A stretch of 64,000 nucleotides of DNA from Picosynechococcus sp. PCC 7002 (GCF_963860125.1 NZ_CAWLFA010000001.1:744001-808000), one strand, 5' to 3'. Positions 8,950 to 17,842 are shown, numbered from the stretch's first letter. A program made the numbers and translations. Notes: generated by a model from the letters alone, not told the origin.

Positions 8950-9807
8950 ATGCCCAAGCGATTCAAGCCATGGCAGCCAAAGGAAGAAATTAACAAGGGG
9001 TGGACAATGGGGGCGATCGCCTTGCCAGTTGTGCTCTGGATGACGGGGTGGTTATGGTGGCTCCCTGGCCAAAGACAGCAAACCAATTATCCTCATTTAT
9101 TCCAAAACGAAAGCGTTACCCTCGTTGACACCCATCGCGATCGCGAAATTTTAGCCAGCGACCTCCGGGCGATCGCCGCAATTGTTGGCGGCATTTTCCT
9201 ATTCCTCAGTTTCCGCAGGGCCACAAAAAAGACGGAAACCACTGACTTCTGCGGTGCTGATCTCAATGACACTAATTTCTGTGGTGCTGATCTCAATGGC
9301 GTTGATTTTTGCGGTGCGAGCCTAATTGATGCCAACTTTAGTGGTGCCAATCTCAGCGGTGCTAATTTTAACGGGGCGAACCTCAGCAGCGCCAATCTCA
9401 ACGGGGCTAACCTCAGCGGTGCATCACTCCAGTATGCGAATCTCAGCCGCGTGAATCTTAGATACACCAACCTCAGCGGCGCTGACCTCAGGTATGCAAA
9501 TCTCAGTGATGCTGATCTCAACTGCACCCTCCTGAGTGATGCCAACCTCAGCGAGGCGAATCTCAGTGGTGCCCTGCTCTTTTTTATCAATTCACGGGAC
9601 GTGCTTAACCTTGAACCCATTCAACTCAAGGCAGAGCCCTCGCCCTTTCTCTGTAACGTTGCTCTCCCTACCTATGCCCAGCATCCAAAAATGAATCCCA
9701 ACCGTGACTGCAACCGTATTCCGCGATTATTAAGCGATCGCTATGATATTTCCCTCGAAGAAGCTCAGGGGATCGTCGATGAAGCGCGGCAACATCGCTG
9801 GGACTAA
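8950..9807 (+). CDS. Pentapeptide-repeat membrane protein
   Basis: 285 residues from ATG 8950 (MPKRFKPWQP); the frame is open from TTG 8785, but those 55 residues look non-coding. Two hydrophobic helices come first (about residues 20-40 and 70-85). Then about 20 tandem A(D/N)LxG-type pentapeptides follow (nt 9241-9580), which should form a right-handed quadrilateral beta helix. The C-terminus has a non-repeat segment with paired cysteines (LCNVALP, NRDCNRIP) and a helical end. Family function is diverse. The TAA (9805-9807) abuts the stop of the convergent oxidoreductase with no spacer. Confidence 0.8.
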   Translation: MPKRFKPWQPKEEINKGWTMGAIALPVVLWMTGWLWWLPGQRQQTNYPHLFQNESVTLVDTHRDREILASDLRAIAAIVGGIFLFLSFRRATKKTETTDFCGADLNDTNFCGADLNGVDFCGASLIDANFSGANLSGANFNGANLSSANLNGANLSGASLQYANLSRVNLRYTNLSGADLRYANLSDADLNCTLLSDANLSEANLSGALLFFINSRDVLNLEPIQLKAEPSPFLCNVALPTYAQHPKMNPNRDCNRIPRLLSDRYDISLEEAQGIVDEARQHRWD

Positions 9808-11298
9808 TTATCTAAGGATTTCTAACAGGCGATCGCCGACCCGGAGGGCATTGGCAATGACCGTCAACATGGGACTGGTGGCGCTACTGGACGGGAAAAA
9901 ACTACTATCCACGACGTAGAGATTTTCGAGGTCATGGAGGCGACAATCCAGATTGAGCACGGATGCCGTGGGGTCTGTGCCAAAGCGACAGGTTCCGCAC
10001 TGGTGGGCGACGACGGAAATGGGCATCCGAGCGTAGGGATGGGTTCCTTTAAATTCCTTGTCCACCGCCTTAAGAATCTGCTGCCAACGGTATAACAGGC
10101 GGTCGTGGGCTTCGAGGTTATTCTCGGTGTAGTTGAGGTGAACTTTATTATTTTTCAGCCACACACGGTTGTCGGGATTCGGTAAATCCTCCGTTTGCAG
10201 CCACCAACCCAGGGAGCGGGTCGCCAATTGTTTTAGCCCAAATTTCGGTAAGAACTTCGCTGCCACGGATATTAAAGGGGGCGATTCGGAGAAAATAACA
10301 TCCTGTAAAATGCCGCCAGAATCCTGCACATGACCCATGGGATAGGGAAAATCTTGGTCGCCCCAATAGAAATCATTCACGTAGAGCGATCGCTGGAAAA
10401 GACCATCTTTGAGGGTGGGTTCCTGCTCCACGATGACCGTCATCAATTGCTTCATCAGGTTGCGACCGACCAGCCCGGAACTATTGCCTAAACCGTTTTC
10501 ATGTTTGGCGTTCGCTGATTTGAGGAGTAATGCCGCTGAGTTAATCGCGCCGCACGCTAACACCACGATGTCCCCCACAAACAAAAAGGCTTGGTTTTGG
10601 ATGACCGCCTGCACCCCCTTCACGATTTTGCCGGAGGGGTCGGTGTGGATGGAGGTGACCTGCGCCCCCGTTTTCAAAGTTAGGCGATCGCCTGCGCGGA
10701 TAGCGGGACTAATCCCCGTATCCTCCGAGTCCGTACGCCCTTCCTGCCCGATGCCGATGGGGAGATAGTTCGGGTGCAAACCATAATCTTTAAAACGCTG
10801 ATTAATTGCATCGAGTTGGGGCAACCTTTCGACCGGGGGAAAGCCATAATCCTGACTCCGAGAGGGTTCCGTGGCATCATCCCCGACTTGCCCATGCACC
10901 TGGTATAACTTTTCTGCTTCGGTGTAATAGGGTTCAAAATCGGCGTACTTTAACCCCCACTCTGGGGAAATGCCATCTTTGTGTTCCACCGCTTCAAAAT
11001 CCTTTTCCCGGAGCCGCATCAACACGCCGCTATAGATTTTAGTGTTGCCGCCAACGCAATAACTGGTTTGGGGAGGAAATGGCTCACCGTGCTGGTCGTA
11101 CCACTGTTCCGGGGCGTGGTATTGCTCTTTTTTAAAAACTTCGACTTCGGTTAATTCAGAGCTTTCCTTCTCGGAAAATTGCCCCTGTTCTAGCACCAAA
11201 ACTTTCTTGCCAGCATCCGCCAGTTTTCGGGCGATCGTGCCACCGCCTGCCCCAGTTCCGACAACGATTACGTCATAAATTTGGTCATCAATAATCAT
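9808..11298 (-). CDS. GMC-family FAD oxidoreductase
   Basis: 496 residues. An N-terminal FAD Rossmann motif (VVGTGAGGGTIARKLADAG, residues 12-30, then VLVLEQG), an internal GDIVVLACGAINSA segment, and the C-terminal GMC signature DSSFFPSSSATSPMLTVIANALR. A His/Cys motif VVAHQCGTCRFG comes before it and includes the expected active-site histidine region. The family oxidises alcohols, sugars or sterols. It lies downstream of the alternative oxidase operon on the same strand with an 85-bp gap, so it could be a linked dehydrogenase, but cotranscription is not shown. Substrate unknown. Confidence 0.85.
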   Translation of the reverse strand: MIIDDQIYDVIVVGTGAGGGTIARKLADAGKKVLVLEQGQFSEKESSELTEVEVFKKEQYHAPEQWYDQHGEPFPPQTSYCVGGNTKIYSGVLMRLREKDFEAVEHKDGISPEWGLKYADFEPYYTEAEKLYQVHGQVGDDATEPSRSQDYGFPPVERLPQLDAINQRFKDYGLHPNYLPIGIGQEGRTDSEDTGISPAIRAGDRLTLKTGAQVTSIHTDPSGKIVKGVQAVIQNQAFLFVGDIVVLACGAINSAALLLKSANAKHENGLGNSSGLVGRNLMKQLMTVIVEQEPTLKDGLFQRSLYVNDFYWGDQDFPYPMGHVQDSGGILQDVIFSESPPLISVAAKFLPKFGLKQLATRSLGWWLQTEDLPNPDNRVWLKNNKVHLNYTENNLEAHDRLLYRWQQILKAVDKEFKGTHPYARMPISVVAHQCGTCRFGTDPTASVLNLDCRLHDLENLYVVDSSFFPSSSATSPMLTVIANALRVGDRLLEILR

Positions 11299-11383
11299 TA
11301 CTTACACACCACTATGTCTAAAAATGTTTGTAGGGCAAAACTCGGCAATTTTTTGTCAGGAAAAAGATCGGCGATCGCCCCAA

Positions 11384-11977
11384 TTATTGCCAGAGATAAA
11401 TCAGCCCGAAAAGAATAATCCAAATCACATCCACGAAGTGCCAAAACCACGACGTTGCCTCCACGCCATACTGTCCACCAGCGTAGTTATTTGGCAGGAA
11501 AGATCGACCAAGCATTACCCCTTGCAGCAAGACCCCCGTCAGGACATGCAACCCGTGAAACCCCGTCAGCAGATAGAAAATTCCCCCATAGACCCCCGAC
11601 GTAAACTCAAACTCTAAACTCTGCCATTCCACCGCCTGACCATAGAGAAAATAACTCCCCATTGCCATTGTGAGCAGCCAGAAAAAACGGAAGCCCCAGA
11701 GATTTTCTTTATGCAGAAACCGCTCCGCCAGATAGATCACACCACTACTCGAAACCAGCACCACCGTATTAATCGCCGGATCATGGATTTCTAAACCCTC
11801 CACCCCCGGCGGTAACCAATCCGTTGGCGAGAGTTTATAGACGATATAACCCACAAAAAAGCTGATAAAAATCACACTTTCTGAGAGCAAAAAGACAATA
11901 AATCCAAACAGGCGATGATCCTCTTCTCCATGTCCGTGGCTTGTTGCCGAGATCGGGGTTTCATTGATGGCAGTCAT
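11384..11977 (-). CDS. ctaEII: Alternative oxidase (ARTO) subunit III
   Basis: 197 residues with five hydrophobic helices, the short bacterial form of heme-copper oxidase subunit III. Recognisable segments: HRLFGFIVFLLSES in helix 1, LTGFHGLHVLTG in the middle, and the C-terminal EATSWFWHFVDVIWIILFG, typical of the family. It closes the operon DUF2231-DUF2231-subunit II-subunit I-subunit III. A 28-nt perfect palindrome lies in the 101-bp spacer before it. Named ctaEII because subunit II lacks CuA, as in the cyanobacterial alternative respiratory terminal oxidase. Confidence 0.9.
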   Translation of the reverse strand: MTAINETPISATSHGHGEEDHRLFGFIVFLLSESVIFISFFVGYIVYKLSPTDWLPPGVEGLEIHDPAINTVVLVSSSGVIYLAERFLHKENLWGFRFFWLLTMAMGSYFLYGQAVEWQSLEFEFTSGVYGGIFYLLTGFHGLHVLTGVLLQGVMLGRSFLPNNYAGGQYGVEATSWFWHFVDVIWIILFGLIYLWQ

Positions 11978-12014
11978 AACAATAATCGCAGTGTTAAAAA
12001 AACTGAATTTCTAG

Positions 12015-12042
12015 GTAGGGGCGGTTCGCGAACCGCCCCTAC
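12015..12042. repeat. Perfect 28-nt palindrome in oxidase operon
   Basis: GTAGGGGCGGTTCG at 12015-12028 is followed at once by its exact reverse complement to 12042. It lies between the stop of subunit I and the start of subunit III. In RNA it would form a very stable GC-rich hairpin with a minimal loop. It looks like a small dispersed palindromic element (REP-like), and could stabilise the upstream mRNA end or dampen subunit III expression. No U-tract follows on the minus strand, so it is not a standard terminator. Confidence 0.85.
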
Positions 12043-12078
12043 GAATGGTGATGGGGCAACAACAAAAAAATCATGGGT

Positions 12079-13734
12079 TTAACCCCCCAGATTTTCCGTG
12101 AGGGGTTCCGATTTCCCGTAGCCATAGGGTTCCGCGATGACGATGGGCAACTCCTCGAAATTTTCGTGTTCCGGGGGAGAAGGTACAAGCCATTCCAAAC
12201 CGATCGCCCGCCAGGGATTTGCGGGAGCGCGATCGCCGTTAATCCAGGACGCAATCATATTGAGCAAAAAAGGAATCGTGGACATGCCAAGGATAAAACC
12301 ACCGATACTTGCAATCACATTCCAGAACGCAAACTCCGGATCATAGGACGCAACCCGCCGGGGCATTCCCATCAACCCCACCGGGTGCATCGGCAGAAAA
12401 TTCAAAGTTGTGCCGATCATCGTCAACCAGAAATGCAGTTTCCCCAGACCCTCGTAGTACATCTTGCCTGTCATTTTCGGGAACCAGTGGTACACCGCCC
12501 CATAGATCCCAAAGACGATCGCCCCGTAGATCACATAGTGGAAATGCCCCACCACAAAATAGGTGTTGTTCACATGGATATCCACCGGAACCGATGCCAA
12601 CATAATCCCCGTGATTCCTGCAAAAACGAAGTTAATCAGACCCCCCATCGCAAAGAGCATCGGCGTATCCAGGCGCAATTTTCCACCCCAGAGGGTCGCC
12701 ACCCAGGCAAACACTTTAATCCCCGTCGGCACCGAGATCAGCATCGTCGAGAACATAAACAACATCCGCATCCAGGGAGGTGTCCCACTCGCGAACATAT
12801 GGTGAACCCAGACCACCGCACTAAGGACAACAATAATCATCGAGGAAACGACAACCACCTTGTAGCCAAACAGGGGCTTGCGGGCGTAAACGGGAAATAA
12901 TTCCGAGAAAAAGCCAAACACCGGCAACACCATCACGTACACCGCCGGGTGAGAATAGAACCAGAAAAAGTGCTGGTACAGCACCGGACTGCCCCCCTGG
13001 GAGGCATCGAAAAAGGTTGTGCCCACCGTGAGATCGAAGAGCAACATCACCGCCCCAGCAGTTAAAGCGGGCAACCCAAAAAGCTGAATAATTTGAGCCG
13101 CTAGCACCGTCCAAACAAATGCCGGGGTCTTAAACCAGCCCATCCCCGGACAACGCATCTGCACAATGGTCGTGACAATATTCACCGCCCCCAGGATCGA
13201 GGAAATTCCCGATAGCGCCACGGAAACCAACCAGAGAAATTCCCCATTAAGCAAAACGCCCGCTGGATTCTGGATACTCACCGGAGGATAAGACCACCAA
13301 CCCGCCTGGGCAGGTCCCCCCGGAGCCAGGAAACTCAGCACCAACAGCGACCCAAACACCGGAACCATCCAAAAGGCGATCGCATTTAGTCGAGGGAATG
13401 CCATATCCTGTGCCCCGATCATCAGGGGAACGAGGTAATTCGCGAAACCTGCCAATACCGGAAATGTCCAGCCAAACAGCATTATGCTGCCGTGCATCGT
13501 AAACAGGGCATTGTAAACGGTGCGATCTACGAGATCCGGCTCTGGGGTGATTAGTTCCCCCCGCATGATCATCGCGAAAATTCCGGCGACGAGGAAAAAG
13601 AAAAAGGACGTGACAATGTATTGCAGTCCGATTACTTTGTGGTCGGTACTAAAGGAAAAAAAGGTTCGCCAGTTGGGCAGGTTGGTGAGGGGTTGTCCCT
13701 CGTTGGTCAGGGCTTCTGGGGGAGCTTGGGTCAT
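12079..13734 (-). CDS. ctaDII: Alternative oxidase (ARTO) subunit I
   Basis: 551 residues, 12 helices, catalytic subunit reducing O2 to water. Ligands visible: His81 (low-spin heme), His262 and Tyr266 in YSHPAVY (CuB ligand and cross-linked Tyr), His311-His312 (CuB), His397 and His399 in GHFHYV (hemes). The helix VI glutamate of A1-type oxidases is replaced by Tyr260-Ser261, the A2-type proton channel signature. A K-channel-like region in TGIKVFAW is conserved. It lies 82 bp downstream of subunit II. Membrane (plasma and/or thylakoid). Confidence 0.95.
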   Translation of the reverse strand: MTQAPPEALTNEGQPLTNLPNWRTFFSFSTDHKVIGLQYIVTSFFFFLVAGIFAMIMRGELITPEPDLVDRTVYNALFTMHGSIMLFGWTFPVLAGFANYLVPLMIGAQDMAFPRLNAIAFWMVPVFGSLLVLSFLAPGGPAQAGWWSYPPVSIQNPAGVLLNGEFLWLVSVALSGISSILGAVNIVTTIVQMRCPGMGWFKTPAFVWTVLAAQIIQLFGLPALTAGAVMLLFDLTVGTTFFDASQGGSPVLYQHFFWFYSHPAVYVMVLPVFGFFSELFPVYARKPLFGYKVVVVSSMIIVVLSAVVWVHHMFASGTPPWMRMLFMFSTMLISVPTGIKVFAWVATLWGGKLRLDTPMLFAMGGLINFVFAGITGIMLASVPVDIHVNNTYFVVGHFHYVIYGAIVFGIYGAVYHWFPKMTGKMYYEGLGKLHFWLTMIGTTLNFLPMHPVGLMGMPRRVASYDPEFAFWNVIASIGGFILGMSTIPFLLNMIASWINGDRAPANPWRAIGLEWLVPSPPEHENFEELPIVIAEPYGYGKSEPLTENLGG

Positions 13735-13816
13735 GGTTTGTGAGCGATTACGGAATTACAGAAAATTTATGGAAGACTGACAAAAAAATTCAGAGGAAAA
13801 AGGTCAATAAACAAAA

Positions 13817-14710
13817 TCAGGGATGATAATTCACCACGGGTGGCGGCGCAGGGGGCACGGTTTTCCAGGCAGCACGATCTTCTTTCTGCTGACGGCGGGC
13901 GTATTCACTGACGGCTTGGTTAGGGGCAGGAGTGGGGGGTTGGCGGGCTGCTTGGTTTAACCAGGTTTGGTAGTCTTCCTGGGATTCCACCACTACATCG
14001 GCTTGCATCGCTGCGAAATAGGTGCCGCTAAATTGGGAATCACGAATCCGATATTTCCCTGTTTTGATCGGTGTAAATTCAAAGTCCGTATCTTCAAAGG
14101 GGATCACGTCCTGCTTCACCCGGAAGGCGGGGATAAAAAAGCCATGGATCACATCGGGCGATCGCAGAATGAAGTGGGCGCGTTGGTTTACCGGGAGATG
14201 GAGTTCGGTGCTGGTGACATTTTTTTCGGGGTAATGGAAAATCCAGGCCCATTGCTTGGCAGTGACTTCCACATTGGTGACGGGCATAGCCATGGTGGTT
14301 TTCCCTGTAGAAACATTGGTCACTAAAGCCTCTTGGTGCATATGTCCCGGAGCTTGAATATTCATCTCGCGGTAGGTTTGATAGCTGAAATAGGCCAGAT
14401 AAATGACGATCAAGAAGGGGATTGTTGTCCAAACGATTTCTAGGGTGACATTGCCTTCGATGGGGGGGCCATCGCTGGTGTCGTAGCGTCCTGCCCGGTG
14501 GAAGAGGATCGAGTAGGTCATCGTGCCGGCAACGCCAAACAGGATAAATGTGCCGATCGCCACCAGGGTGCTAAAGAGCCGATCCACCAGTTGGGATTCC
14601 ACGGAAGCCTGGGGCGGCAACCAACTGTAAGACCATTGCCCGACCCAATAGCTAAATACCCCCAAAAGTAGGGCGATCGCCGAAAGTGAAATAATTGTTT
14701 TTAATTTCAT
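13817..14710 (-). CDS. ctaCII: Alternative oxidase (ARTO) subunit II, CuA-less
   Basis: 297 residues: an N-terminal helix (5-25), two further helices (45-70, 92-112), then a periplasmic or lumenal cupredoxin domain. The aromatic stretch QWAWIF and DVIHGFFIPAFRVKQD are kept, including His189. The CuA site is gone: where cytochrome oxidases have C-x-E-x-C-x3-H-x2-M, this protein has Asp224, Gln226, Ser228, Phe232 and only Met235. Loss of CuA marks the cyanobacterial ARTO class, thought to take electrons from quinol rather than cytochrome c. The C-terminus is Pro-rich. Confidence 0.92.
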   Translation of the reverse strand: MKLKTIISLSAIALLLGVFSYWVGQWSYSWLPPQASVESQLVDRLFSTLVAIGTFILFGVAGTMTYSILFHRAGRYDTSDGPPIEGNVTLEIVWTTIPFLIVIYLAYFSYQTYREMNIQAPGHMHQEALVTNVSTGKTTMAMPVTNVEVTAKQWAWIFHYPEKNVTSTELHLPVNQRAHFILRSPDVIHGFFIPAFRVKQDVIPFEDTDFEFTPIKTGKYRIRDSQFSGTYFAAMQADVVVESQEDYQTWLNQAARQPPTPAPNQAVSEYARRQQKEDRAAWKTVPPAPPPVVNYHP

Positions 14711-14729
14711 AGCCTAATGTTCCTCACCC

Positions 14730-15329
14730 CTACCGCAACAGCACATTGGGATCTTCACCGAGCCGGAGCAGATGACCCGCCGTATTGTGCGCCCCAAATT
14801 CCGCTGCCAACTGAGCGCCGAGGGTTCCGTGGATATACATTACAAACATAATGACCAGTCCCGCCAGCAGATACCACCACTGCACCTGCCGACTGCGATC
14901 GCTGCGCCAGACATAGCGCTGAAAGCCTCGCCAAACGGTCATGCCAACGATTAACGCCAGTAACAGCACGCCGCCGATGCCGTGCCAAATCATCGTATCT
15001 ATCGCAGTAAAATTCCAGGCACTTTTTACCTCAGACGGGGCATCCATCAACAGCATTTCGTAGAAACCTGCCGCCACCGTAAAAAAGGTAATGATTGACG
15101 CCGCTACCATGTTGTACCAGCCCACATCAAAGAAATTAGAGCGGGTGGCCGGGATCGCCAGATATTTAAAAATGGGACGCTCAAAAGTAAAAAATACACC
15201 GACAATATCGAAAGCAATGCCAATGATGAACAGCCCCAGGGTCAGATGCACCAGATTCGGGTGAATGGGAATGCTGTAGGGTAAGCCGTTTGCCCCCAAA
15301 TCGAGTTGATGGATCAGATCAGAATACAT
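14730..15329 (-). CDS. DUF2231-like membrane protein, oxidase operon
   Basis: 199 residues, four predicted helices. IHPNLVHLTLGLF (His23, His28) opens helix 1, as in DUF2231 proteins (HPxLVHF). Further histidines sit at helix ends: His116 (WHGIGG), His167 (YIHGTLG), His181 and His186. It ends 19 bp before subunit II of the alternative oxidase and starts 3 bp after the stop of a paralogous gene. The tight spacing argues for a role in oxidase function or assembly. The histidines could bind heme or metal, which is speculative. No experimental role is known to me. Confidence 0.75.
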   Translation of the reverse strand: MYSDLIHQLDLGANGLPYSIPIHPNLVHLTLGLFIIGIAFDIVGVFFTFERPIFKYLAIPATRSNFFDVGWYNMVAASIITFFTVAAGFYEMLLMDAPSEVKSAWNFTAIDTMIWHGIGGVLLLALIVGMTVWRGFQRYVWRSDRSRQVQWWYLLAGLVIMFVMYIHGTLGAQLAAEFGAHNTAGHLLRLGEDPNVLLR

Positions 15330-15332
15330 CGT

Positions 15333-15833
15333 TTATAAAAGTCCCTCTTTCGCTGCTTGGACAATCTCTGTGGTGTGGAGTCCATAAACCCAGACCAATT
15401 TATCGCCGAGATAAACCTGGAAAAAAACAATTCCCGTCAAAATGGCTCCCATGCCCAGATAGGACATCGGCAAGGTTTCCGGGTTTTTAGAGCGAATCAC
15501 GTAGCGCCAACCAGTCAAGGCCGCGATAATCCCCGACAAAGACCAACCAATGATCGTGTGGAGATTGAGCACGGGTTCAACGGCATCGTAGGCGATCGCC
15601 AAACCTGCTTCGATTTGTCCGAAGATAATGGCAATAAAAATCGAAACCGTGGCGACGAACATATTCCACCAGCTCACTTCATAGAGTTTGCTGTTGCGGC
15701 TGAAATAGCCAAGCACATCACAGAAAAAAGCAAATAACACCATCGCAATCACAAAATGCACCACAATCGGGTGAATTGTGTCGGGATAGGGCAGATTATG
15801 CTCGTTGAGGGGGGGAAGAAGATTATCAAACAT
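15333..15833 (-). CDS. DUF2231-like membrane protein, first oxidase-operon gene
   Basis: 166 residues from ATG 15833 (MFDNLLPPLN); the frame is open to a TTG at 15869, giving 178, but the ATG is the better start. Four predicted helices. TIHPIVVHFVIAM in helix 1 is the DUF2231 pattern; NLHTIIGW in helix 3 and YGLHTTEIV after helix 4 place histidines where the downstream paralogue has WHGIGG and YIHGTLG. It heads the alternative oxidase operon. The shared histidine spacing suggests a common cofactor site (inference). Confidence 0.75.
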   Translation of the reverse strand: MFDNLLPPLNEHNLPYPDTIHPIVVHFVIAMVLFAFFCDVLGYFSRNSKLYEVSWWNMFVATVSIFIAIIFGQIEAGLAIAYDAVEPVLNLHTIIGWSLSGIIAALTGWRYVIRSKNPETLPMSYLGMGAILTGIVFFQVYLGDKLVWVYGLHTTEIVQAAKEGLL

Positions 15834-16183
15834 GAAAATTGCGTGGAGAGGATGCGACCCAGTCCCCAAGAATTCTGAAGCCTTAGCAACTTTTAAGTTA
15901 CTAATTTTCCAAAAAGAGAGTCCTTTGGGTTTGGTAGGTTTGGGTCATAGTAGATCAACACCAGAACCAGAAAATAAACTAAAAATCTGAGTTGAGTGAG
16001 TCCGACAACTAGAACAAGAGACGGCAATGAGGAATACTGATACCCAAAATTTTTTAGGTATTTTGACTTGCAAACCATACTAGCTCAGATCAAAAAAGGA
16101 GGGGTGGCGATCGCCTCTAAATGTCAACTCTCCCGCATCGGAAAATAGGTCAAAAAATCTACACCATCCCCGCAGAGTTAGAG
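15834..16183. other. 350-bp spacer, oxidase operon promoter region
   Basis: No convincing gene. Read on the minus strand, it receives the 3' end of the citramalate synthase gene and leads into the oxidase operon. A weak terminator-like element (GAGG...CCTC then six T) lies at about 16092-16117. The remainder is AT-rich and presumably holds the oxidase operon promoter; no element could be assigned with certainty. Confidence 0.5.
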
Positions 16184-17842
16184 TCACAGGGTTGCCACAG
16201 GTAAAGGCACAGAGGGATAAGGCGATCGCCGCAACAGACCATACTCAATACCCTCGACCACAGCCCGATAGGATGCCTCAAGAATATTGGCTGATACGCC
16301 CACCGTCGTCCACCGTTCCAGGCCATCACTTGATTCCACCAAAACCCTGGTTTTTGCACCAGTGCCCGCTGCCCCATCCAAAATTCGCACTTTATAATCC
16401 GTCAATTGAAACTCGGCAATTTCTGGGTAAAATTTCGTCAACACCTTCCGCAGAGCCTGATCCAAGGCCGAAACGGGGCCGTTCCCCTCTGCTGCCTCGA
16501 GCAAATTTTTCCCGTTCACTTCTAACTTGATCGTGGCGATCGCCGTACTTTGAGTTTCTCCCACATCACAATTCACATGGAATCCCCGCAGCTTGAAAAA
16601 TTCCTGCCGATGCCCCAATGCCGAACGGATTAACAACTGAAAACTCGCCTCTGCCGCCTCAAATTGGTAGCCTTCATGCTCCAAATTCTTTAATTTTTGC
16701 AGGATCGTCCGACTAGCCAGATCCGTTTTCTCTAGGGCAATGCCGAAGCTTTTCGCTTTAGCCAAAATATTGCTTAATCCCGCCTGTTCTGACACAACAA
16801 TACGCCGCTCATTGCCCACCGTTTGCGGATTGATGTGTTCATAGGTGAGGGCATTTTTTTGCACTGCTGAGACATGAATTCCTCCCTTATGGGCAAAAGC
16901 CGAACGGCCCACATAGGGCGCATGGTCATCGGGAGCTAAATTGACAATTTCACTGATTAAGCGGCTTGTACTGGTGAGCTGTTGTAGTTTTTCCGGTGCG
17001 AGACAAGGCTGATTTAACTTCAGTTGCAGGGTGGGAATTAACGTGCATAAATTGGCATTACCACACCGTTCTCCATAGCCATTGATGGTGCCCTGGACCA
17101 TGGTGGCTCCGGCTTGCACGGCCATTACTGCATTGGCCACCGCCATCCCCGAATCGTTGTGGGTGTGGATGCCGAGGGGAATCTTGAGATCCGGAAATGC
17201 CCGTTGAATATCCTGGAGACTGGCCATAATTCCTTGGGGCAATGTGCCGCCGTTGGTATCGCACAAAACTAGATATTCGGCTCCCCCTTGGATCGCTGCT
17301 TCGAGGGTCTTGAGGGCATATTCGGGGTTTTGTTGGTAGCCATCAAACCAATGTTCGGCATCATAAATTACCCGCCGATTTTGGGATTTTAGATAGGCGA
17401 GGCTCTCCCGGATCATCGCGCAATTTTCTGCCAAAGTAGTGCCTAAACCAAGGGTGACATGGAGATCCCAAGATTTGCCAAAAAGAGTAATCCAGTGGGT
17501 TTGCGCCCGGAGGGATGCCTGGAGTAAAGAGTCCGTTTCGACGGCGGAATGGGGACGTCGTGTTGAACAAAAGGCGACAATTTTCGCCTGCTGGAGTGGA
17601 TATTCCCGGAGATGTAGAAAAAATTGTTCATCCTTGGGATTTGCCCCTGGCCAGCCCCCTTCAATAAAAGGAATGCCGAGGCGATCGAGGTGTTGGGCGA
17701 TGCGGACTTTATCTTCGAGGGAGAGGGCAAGCCCTTCCCGCTGACAACCATCGCGGAGGGTGGTGTCGTAGATCTGAACTGGGTTTTGGGGAGAAACCAT
17801 AGGGGAACCGTCGGCTAGAAATGCTGCTTTTGATCCTAGCAA
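16184..17842 (-). CDS. cimA: (R)-citramalate synthase
   Basis: Condenses pyruvate and acetyl-CoA to citramalate, the threonine-independent entry to isoleucine synthesis. The frame encodes 552 residues; ATG 17800 (MVSPQNPVQI) is also possible and would give 538. DRE-TIM signature YDTTLRDGCQREG, then EGGWPGANPKDEQFF (typical of the CimA/LeuA-like subgroup), metal histidines in GIHTHNDSGMAVANA, and a C-terminal LeuA-type regulatory dimer domain. Homocitrate or isopropylmalate synthase is less likely given the GGWPGANP segment. Single gene, flanked by spacers. Confidence 0.88.
   Translation of the reverse strand: MLGSKAAFLADGSPMVSPQNPVQIYDTTLRDGCQREGLALSLEDKVRIAQHLDRLGIPFIEGGWPGANPKDEQFFLHLREYPLQQAKIVAFCSTRRPHSAVETDSLLQASLRAQTHWITLFGKSWDLHVTLGLGTTLAENCAMIRESLAYLKSQNRRVIYDAEHWFDGYQQNPEYALKTLEAAIQGGAEYLVLCDTNGGTLPQGIMASLQDIQRAFPDLKIPLGIHTHNDSGMAVANAVMAVQAGATMVQGTINGYGERCGNANLCTLIPTLQLKLNQPCLAPEKLQQLTSTSRLISEIVNLAPDDHAPYVGRSAFAHKGGIHVSAVQKNALTYEHINPQTVGNERRIVVSEQAGLSNILAKAKSFGIALEKTDLASRTILQKLKNLEHEGYQFEAAEASFQLLIRSALGHRQEFFKLRGFHVNCDVGETQSTAIATIKLEVNGKNLLEAAEGNGPVSALDQALRKVLTKFYPEIAEFQLTDYKVRILDGAAGTGAKTRVLVESSDGLERWTTVGVSANILEASYRAVVEGIEYGLLRRSPYPSVPLPVATL

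Noticed and set aside
9241..9590. Short tandem DNA repeats that might suggest a CRISPR array
   Set aside because: The repeats are degenerate, about 15 nt, in frame, and encode pentapeptides; there are no unique spacers or cas genes.
9093..9620. 175-residue minus-strand ORF with LRxAxLR repeats
   Set aside because: Mirror reading of the pentapeptide repeats of the real plus-strand gene.
12073..12900. 275-residue plus-strand ORF opposite oxidase subunit I
   Set aside because: Antisense shadow of the strongly conserved ctaDII frame; His/Arg/Pro-rich, no start signal and no recognisable domain.
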